Assembly (NCBI GenBank): GCA_030154385.1
Contig: JASKJZ010000047.1
Span: 1 to 10,682, forward strand
DNA from: Clostridiales bacterium
Lineage (GTDB): Bacteria > Bacillota_A > Clostridia > Lachnospirales > Lachnospiraceae
DNA length: 10,682 nucleotides
Direction of reading: 5' to 3'
Position numbers and translations under genes: made by a program. The notes under the pieces were generated by a model. That model saw only the letters and a list, made by a program, of their open reading frames with translations. It did not search any database and was not told the DNA's origin. Of this stretch, positions 7,896 to 10,682 are shown piece after piece (within the stretch, counting starts at the first letter, position 1; every line of letters begins with the position of its first letter).

Positions 7896-7924
7896 TCTAT
7901 AGACAGTTTATATAAGTTGTACAA
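7896..7924 (-). promoter_or_regulatory. possible promoter of the SDR gene
   Basis: On the minus strand TTGTAC (7919-7924) and TATAGA (7896-7901) are spaced by 17 bp, about 80 bp before the SDR start. Both boxes are partial consensus matches. It stands back-to-back with the plus-strand promoter at 7942-7970. Confidence 0.4.
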
Positions 7925-7941
7925 ATTTTAATTTTATTAAA

Positions 7942-7970
7942 TTGATTTTTCTGATTTTTCCCTTTATAAT
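7942..7970 (+). promoter_or_regulatory. sigma-A promoter of the cytochrome b5-domain gene
   Basis: TTGATT (7942-7947) and a perfect TATAAT (7965-7970) with an ideal 17-bp spacer. The start of transcription would be near 7977, giving a short leader of about 33 bases that carries the AAAGGAGG ribosome binding site (7994-8001). Confidence 0.75.
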
Positions 7971-8009
7971 AGCATCATAGAAATATACCTTACAAAGGAG
8001 GGACTGCTT

Positions 8010-8696
8010 ATGCTTTATGAAATCGGAGGTTTATTTGGCTGGTTACTAATCATAGCCTATGTTGGTACTATGTTAAATTATGTCATAAAATTTGTGAAAA
8101 AAAATTGGGGAAAAAGAATTTCCTCTACCGAACAAGGAAAGAAATTTTTAAATTTACTCATGAAAGTGTTTGTACGAAACCATAAATATTTTGGATTTGC
8201 AGCTGCATTTTTCTTAATTCTTCATTTTGCAATACAGTTTTCTACCTTTGGCTTTAATCCAACCGGTGCAATTGCCGCAGGGCTTTTGCTTCTTCAAGTG
8301 TTTTTAGGGATGTACGCAACAGCGAACAAGAAAAAAAGAGCCGGTGCTTGGTTTGTCATGCATCGCTCCATTGCCTTGCTCCTAATTCTAGGAATTGCAT
8401 TACATCTTCTTTCTCCATCTCTTTTCAAAGCTTCTAGTGTTGCAACTACAGCTTCCACCATGGATACTGGCAAGTCCTTTACACTTGATGAACTTGCCAC
8501 CTATAATGGTCAAAATGGGCAACCTGCTTATGTAGCTTACAAAGGCGTCGTTTACGATGTGACCGATCAGCCAAAATGGACAAACGGACAGCACAATGGA
8601 CAAGTTGCAGGTACGGATCTAACGGACGAAATTTCCAAATCACCGCATGGGGATAAAGTATTTGAATCACTTCCAGTTGTTGGTACCTTGCAATAA
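8010..8696 (+). CDS. membrane cytochrome b-like protein with C-terminal cytochrome b5-like heme domain
   Basis: Protein of 228 aa with four predicted membrane helices (about 6-28, 57-78, 85-104, 114-134) and a C-terminal cytochrome b5-like heme/steroid-binding domain (about 156-227). The domain shows FTLDELATYNG, AYVAYKGVVYDVT and SPHGDKVFESLPVVG as in predicted prokaryotic heme/steroid-binding proteins; His195 and His213 are candidate axial ligands. Helices 2 and 4 each carry two histidines 14 residues apart, His58/His72 and His118/His132, the pattern of bis-heme ferric-reductase-like proteins. Basic clusters (29-45 and 107-110) place those loops inside, so the C-terminal domain should face outward. 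A role in passing electrons across the membrane is inferred. The start follows AAAGGAGG by about eight bases. The 3' end is 4 bp from the convergent YkgJ-like gene. Confidence 0.85.
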   Translation: MLYEIGGLFGWLLIIAYVGTMLNYVIKFVKKNWGKRISSTEQGKKFLNLLMKVFVRNHKYFGFAAAFFLILHFAIQFSTFGFNPTGAIAAGLLLLQVFLGMYATANKKKRAGAWFVMHRSIALLLILGIALHLLSPSLFKASSVATTASTMDTGKSFTLDELATYNGQNGQPAYVAYKGVVYDVTDQPKWTNGQHNGQVAGTDLTDEISKSPHGDKVFESLPVVGTLQ

Positions 8697-8700
8697 GTCG

Positions 8701-9363
8701 TTATTGTAAGATTTCATTTGCCTGATTTAGGCGGCTGTCAAATTGTTCATAAAAAGATTGCTCGTTGTCATAAGGAAGAAAATAAAAGAGCCGTAACAAA
8801 AATAAGTTTACCTGCTTGATTTCTTCCTCTGACAACTTGTTTGTCACTAAATACTCTACCTGATGCAAGAGATTGTGCCATTTTCGAATAAAGACTCTGT
8901 TCTCTTTCCAATCCTTGGTATCAATCCACTTGCCGACCTTTGTTTTGATGGGATGCTGATTTTTACACGCAGATGCTTGCAAAATGTAGGTAAAATCATC
9001 CTCTTTATAATACCTTCCCAATGGAAATATGCGGCAAAAACCAGGCCGACTCTCATGAATACTGCACGCTCCTGCTTTATCAAGAAAGAAACAAGCCTCT
9101 TCTTTTCCTACCATTTTCATGTTGGGAAGAATCATCCCATCTACCACATTTAACTCCAATTGTTCCACTAGAAGCTGTTCCATCGTACAGGAAAGCTCTT
9201 TTGTCAAACGATAAACATCGTAAGGATCCAGGATAATGGACGTTCCCATACCATGACAGCAAGAAGCTGCTCCATTACACCCATTACACGAAAGCTTGAC
9301 CATGTCATTTTCACTGTAACAATTTCCATCTGAAATCTCGTTAATATCACAATATCGTCTCAT
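8701..9363 (-). CDS. YkgJ-family cysteine cluster protein
   Basis: Soluble protein of 220 aa belonging to the YkgJ/CxxCxxCC zinc- or iron-chelating domain family, whose biochemical role is unknown. The conserved cysteines are visible: Cys26 and Cys29 (CNGC), Cys35-Cys36 (SCCHG), Cys91 (ACFF), Cys100 (GACSIH), Cys110 within the signature RPGFCRIFPLGRY, and Cys133. The C-terminal part (about 155-220) is helical and charged with no motif recognised. The start at 9363 follows AAGGCAGG by five bases; an ATG six codons upstream (9381) has no good site, but is possible. It has a good promoter (9407-9435) shared back-to-back with the MATE gene and converges on the cytochrome b5-domain gene. A metal or Fe-S link with that hemoprotein is only a guess. 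Confidence 0.88.
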   Translation of the reverse strand: MRRYCDINEISDGNCYSENDMVKLSCNGCNGAASCCHGMGTSIILDPYDVYRLTKELSCTMEQLLVEQLELNVVDGMILPNMKMVGKEEACFFLDKAGACSIHESRPGFCRIFPLGRYYKEDDFTYILQASACKNQHPIKTKVGKWIDTKDWKENRVFIRKWHNLLHQVEYLVTNKLSEEEIKQVNLFLLRLFYFLPYDNEQSFYEQFDSRLNQANEILQ

Positions 9364-9406
9364 TTTTTCCTGCCTTCTCATCCATACCTATTCTCAATTC
9401 TCTCTG

Positions 9407-9435
9407 ATTTTAGCATCATCCGGACGAAGTTGCAA
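9407..9435 (-). promoter_or_regulatory. sigma-A promoter of the YkgJ-like gene
   Basis: On the minus strand TTGCAA (9430-9435) and TAAAAT (9407-9412) are separated by 17 bp, about 45 bp upstream of the start codon. Confidence 0.65.
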
Positions 9436-9449
9436 TTCATTTTAAAAAC

Positions 9450-9479
9450 TTGACAAGCTCCCCAAAATTTCGATATACT
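9450..9479 (+). promoter_or_regulatory. sigma-A promoter of the MATE gene
   Basis: A perfect TTGACA (9450-9455) and TATACT (9474-9479) with an 18-bp spacer. Transcription would start near 9486, about 25 bases before the MATE start codon. Its -35 box is 14 bp from the -35 box of the opposite promoter (9407-9435), so the two could compete or share a regulator. Confidence 0.75.
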
Positions 9480-9488
9480 TGAGCCATT

Positions 9489-9515
9489 ATGATTAAAGGA
9501 TTCGTGATTATATGA
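9489..9515 (+). other. possible upstream mini-ORF overlapping the MATE start
   Basis: ATG at 9489 opens an eight-residue frame, MIKGFVII, whose TGA (9513-9515) overlaps the MATE ATG in an ATGA arrangement. It would begin almost at the predicted transcription start and has no room for a ribosome binding site. It could couple translation of the MATE gene or be coincidental. Confidence 0.2.
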
Positions 9516-10682
9516 AAAATGAAAACAACTTGACGGAAGGCTCTGTTATGAAAACCCTAGTGTTATTCAGCCTTCCCTACCTATTATCCTGTTTTATGCA
9601 AACCTTATACGGCATGGCGGATCTATTTGTAATTGGACTTTACAACGGCACAAGTACAACAGCTGCAGTGTCGATTGGAAGTCAAGTAACACATATGGTG
9701 ACCGTCGTTTTAATTGGCCTTGCTATGGGCTCTACCGTCCGAATCGGCAGATCCATCGGCGCAAAAGACCCTGCCCAGGCCGCAAAAACAATAGCAAACA
9801 CAATAACCCTATTTTCTGTTTTAGCCCTTTTGGTAACCGCCCTTTTGCTAGCAACCACCTCCTTTTTAGTAAACATTATGCTGACTCCAACAGAGGCGGT
9901 AAGAGAGGCGACGCAGTACCTGACCATTTGCTTTGCAGGCATCCCCTTTATTATTGCCTATAATGTGACCAGCAGTATTTTCCGTGGAATGGGTGACTCC
10001 AAGACTCCTATGTACTTTGTTGGAATTGCCTGCTTGCTAAACATTGCACTGGATTTTTTCTTTATTGGGACACTCCATCTTGGTGCTGCTGGCGCTGCCC
10101 TTGGAACCATCCTATCACAAGCTGCTAGTGTTTTATTTGCCTTGGTAATCATACGGAAACGCAGCTTTTCGTTCACCATTCATAAGCAGGATTTTTTGCC
10201 AAATCGTATGCTTATTAAAGAAATTCTAAAAGTTGGGCTTCCGATTTCTTTTCAGGATGGCTTTATTCAGGTATCCTTTATCATTATTACAATTATTGCC
10301 AACAGCAGAGGTCTGATTTACTCTACCAGTGTTGGAATCGTGGAAAAAATTATTTCGTTTCTATTCCTCGTTCCTTCCTCCCTGCTTTCTTCTATATCGG
10401 CTATCACTGCCCAAAGTATCGGTGCCCAAAAAAAAGACCGTGCAAAGAAAACACTTCACTACGGTCTTATCATCTGCATTGGTTTTGGGATGCTTGTCTG
10501 TATCATTTGCCAATTCATTCCAGATGTATTGGTATCCTTCTTTACAAATGACCAAGCAGTAATTGATGCAGGCGCTCTCTACCTAAAAGCATATGCCTTC
10601 GACTGTATCTTTGCAGGTATTCATTTTTGCTTTAGCGGTTACTTTTGCGGGATTTCTTATTCCTATATCTCATTTTTACATA
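9512..10682 (+). CDS. MATE-family multidrug/Na+ (H+) antiporter, 3' end outside the window
   Basis: Open frame of 390 codons running off the window end; the family is usually about 440-460 aa, so most of it is present. The N-terminus LTEGSVMKTLVLFSLP, followed by YGMADLFVIG, is the standard MATE opening, and repeated features such as GLAMGSTVRIGRSIGAKD (about 71-88) and SSIFRGMGDSKTPMY (about 154-168) fit the first six-helix bundle. The second half begins near ILKVGLPISFQDG (about 236). Members export cationic drugs, dyes or metabolites using Na+ or H+; the substrate here is unknown. Start 9512 is chosen by homology; AAAGGA lies 12 bases upstream, which is long. A later ATG (9548) has a better spaced GGAAGG, but would cut the conserved LTEGSV segment. 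It is preceded by a strong promoter. Confidence 0.9.
   Translation, partial: MKNENNLTEGSVMKTLVLFSLPYLLSCFMQTLYGMADLFVIGLYNGTSTTAAVSIGSQVTHMVTVVLIGLAMGSTVRIGRSIGAKDPAQAAKTIANTITLFSVLALLVTALLLATTSFLVNIMLTPTEAVREATQYLTICFAGIPFIIAYNVTSSIFRGMGDSKTPMYFVGIACLLNIALDFFFIGTLHLGAAGAALGTILSQAASVLFALVIIRKRSFSFTIHKQDFLPNRMLIKEILKVGLPISFQDGFIQVSFIIITIIANSRGLIYSTSVGIVEKIISFLFLVPSSLLSSISAITAQSIGAQKKDRAKKTLHYGLIICIGFGMLVCIICQFIPDVLVSFFTNDQAVIDAGALYLKAYAFDCIFAGIHFCFSGYFCGISYSYISFLH

Noticed and set aside
9682..10179. Minus-strand frames of 86 and 73 codons within the MATE region
   Set aside because: They are antisense to a clearly recognisable MATE protein that is open through the same stretch.

Overview
The window looks like chromosomal DNA of a low-GC Gram-positive anaerobe, most likely Clostridia and probably Lachnospiraceae. 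This rests on A/T-rich spacers, strong AGGAGG-type ribosome binding sites, sigma-A style promoters and Lachnospiraceae-like protein families. There are no rRNAs, tRNAs, CRISPR arrays or insertion sequences. Eight protein genes and one gene remnant cover almost all of it.

Left part (1-5372): the window opens with the broken 3' end of a glycine betaine/choline-type ABC substrate-binding protein gene (+). Converging on it is a two-gene glycosidase operon (-): a GH42 beta-galactosidase-like enzyme followed by a GH43 beta-xylosidase. Neither has a signal peptide, so both should act in the cytoplasm on imported oligosaccharides from plant hemicellulose or pectin. An AraC-family regulator is transcribed divergently from them and is the obvious candidate controller. 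A perfect 21-bp palindrome lies between the regulator and the GH42 ribosome binding site.

Middle part (5364-7816): a PutP-like Na+/solute symporter (-) overlaps the 3' end of the regulator by 9 bp. Behind it is a short-chain dehydrogenase resembling gluconate 5-dehydrogenase (-). A clear rho-independent terminator separates the two, and the symporter has its own promoter candidate, so they are probably separate transcription units.

Right part (7817-10682): a membrane protein (+) with four predicted helices and an outward-facing cytochrome b5-like domain carries two pairs of histidines, each spaced 14 residues, as in bis-heme ferric-reductase-like proteins. It converges on a YkgJ-type cysteine-cluster protein (-). 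Divergent from that, with back-to-back strong promoters, is a MATE-family efflux gene (+) cut by the window end. A nine-codon reading frame overlaps its start.

No clearly new multi-gene system is visible. The points most worth following up are the heme-relay architecture of the cytochrome b5 membrane protein, the operator-like palindrome in front of the glycosidase operon, and the three convergent gene pairs that lack any terminator between them.
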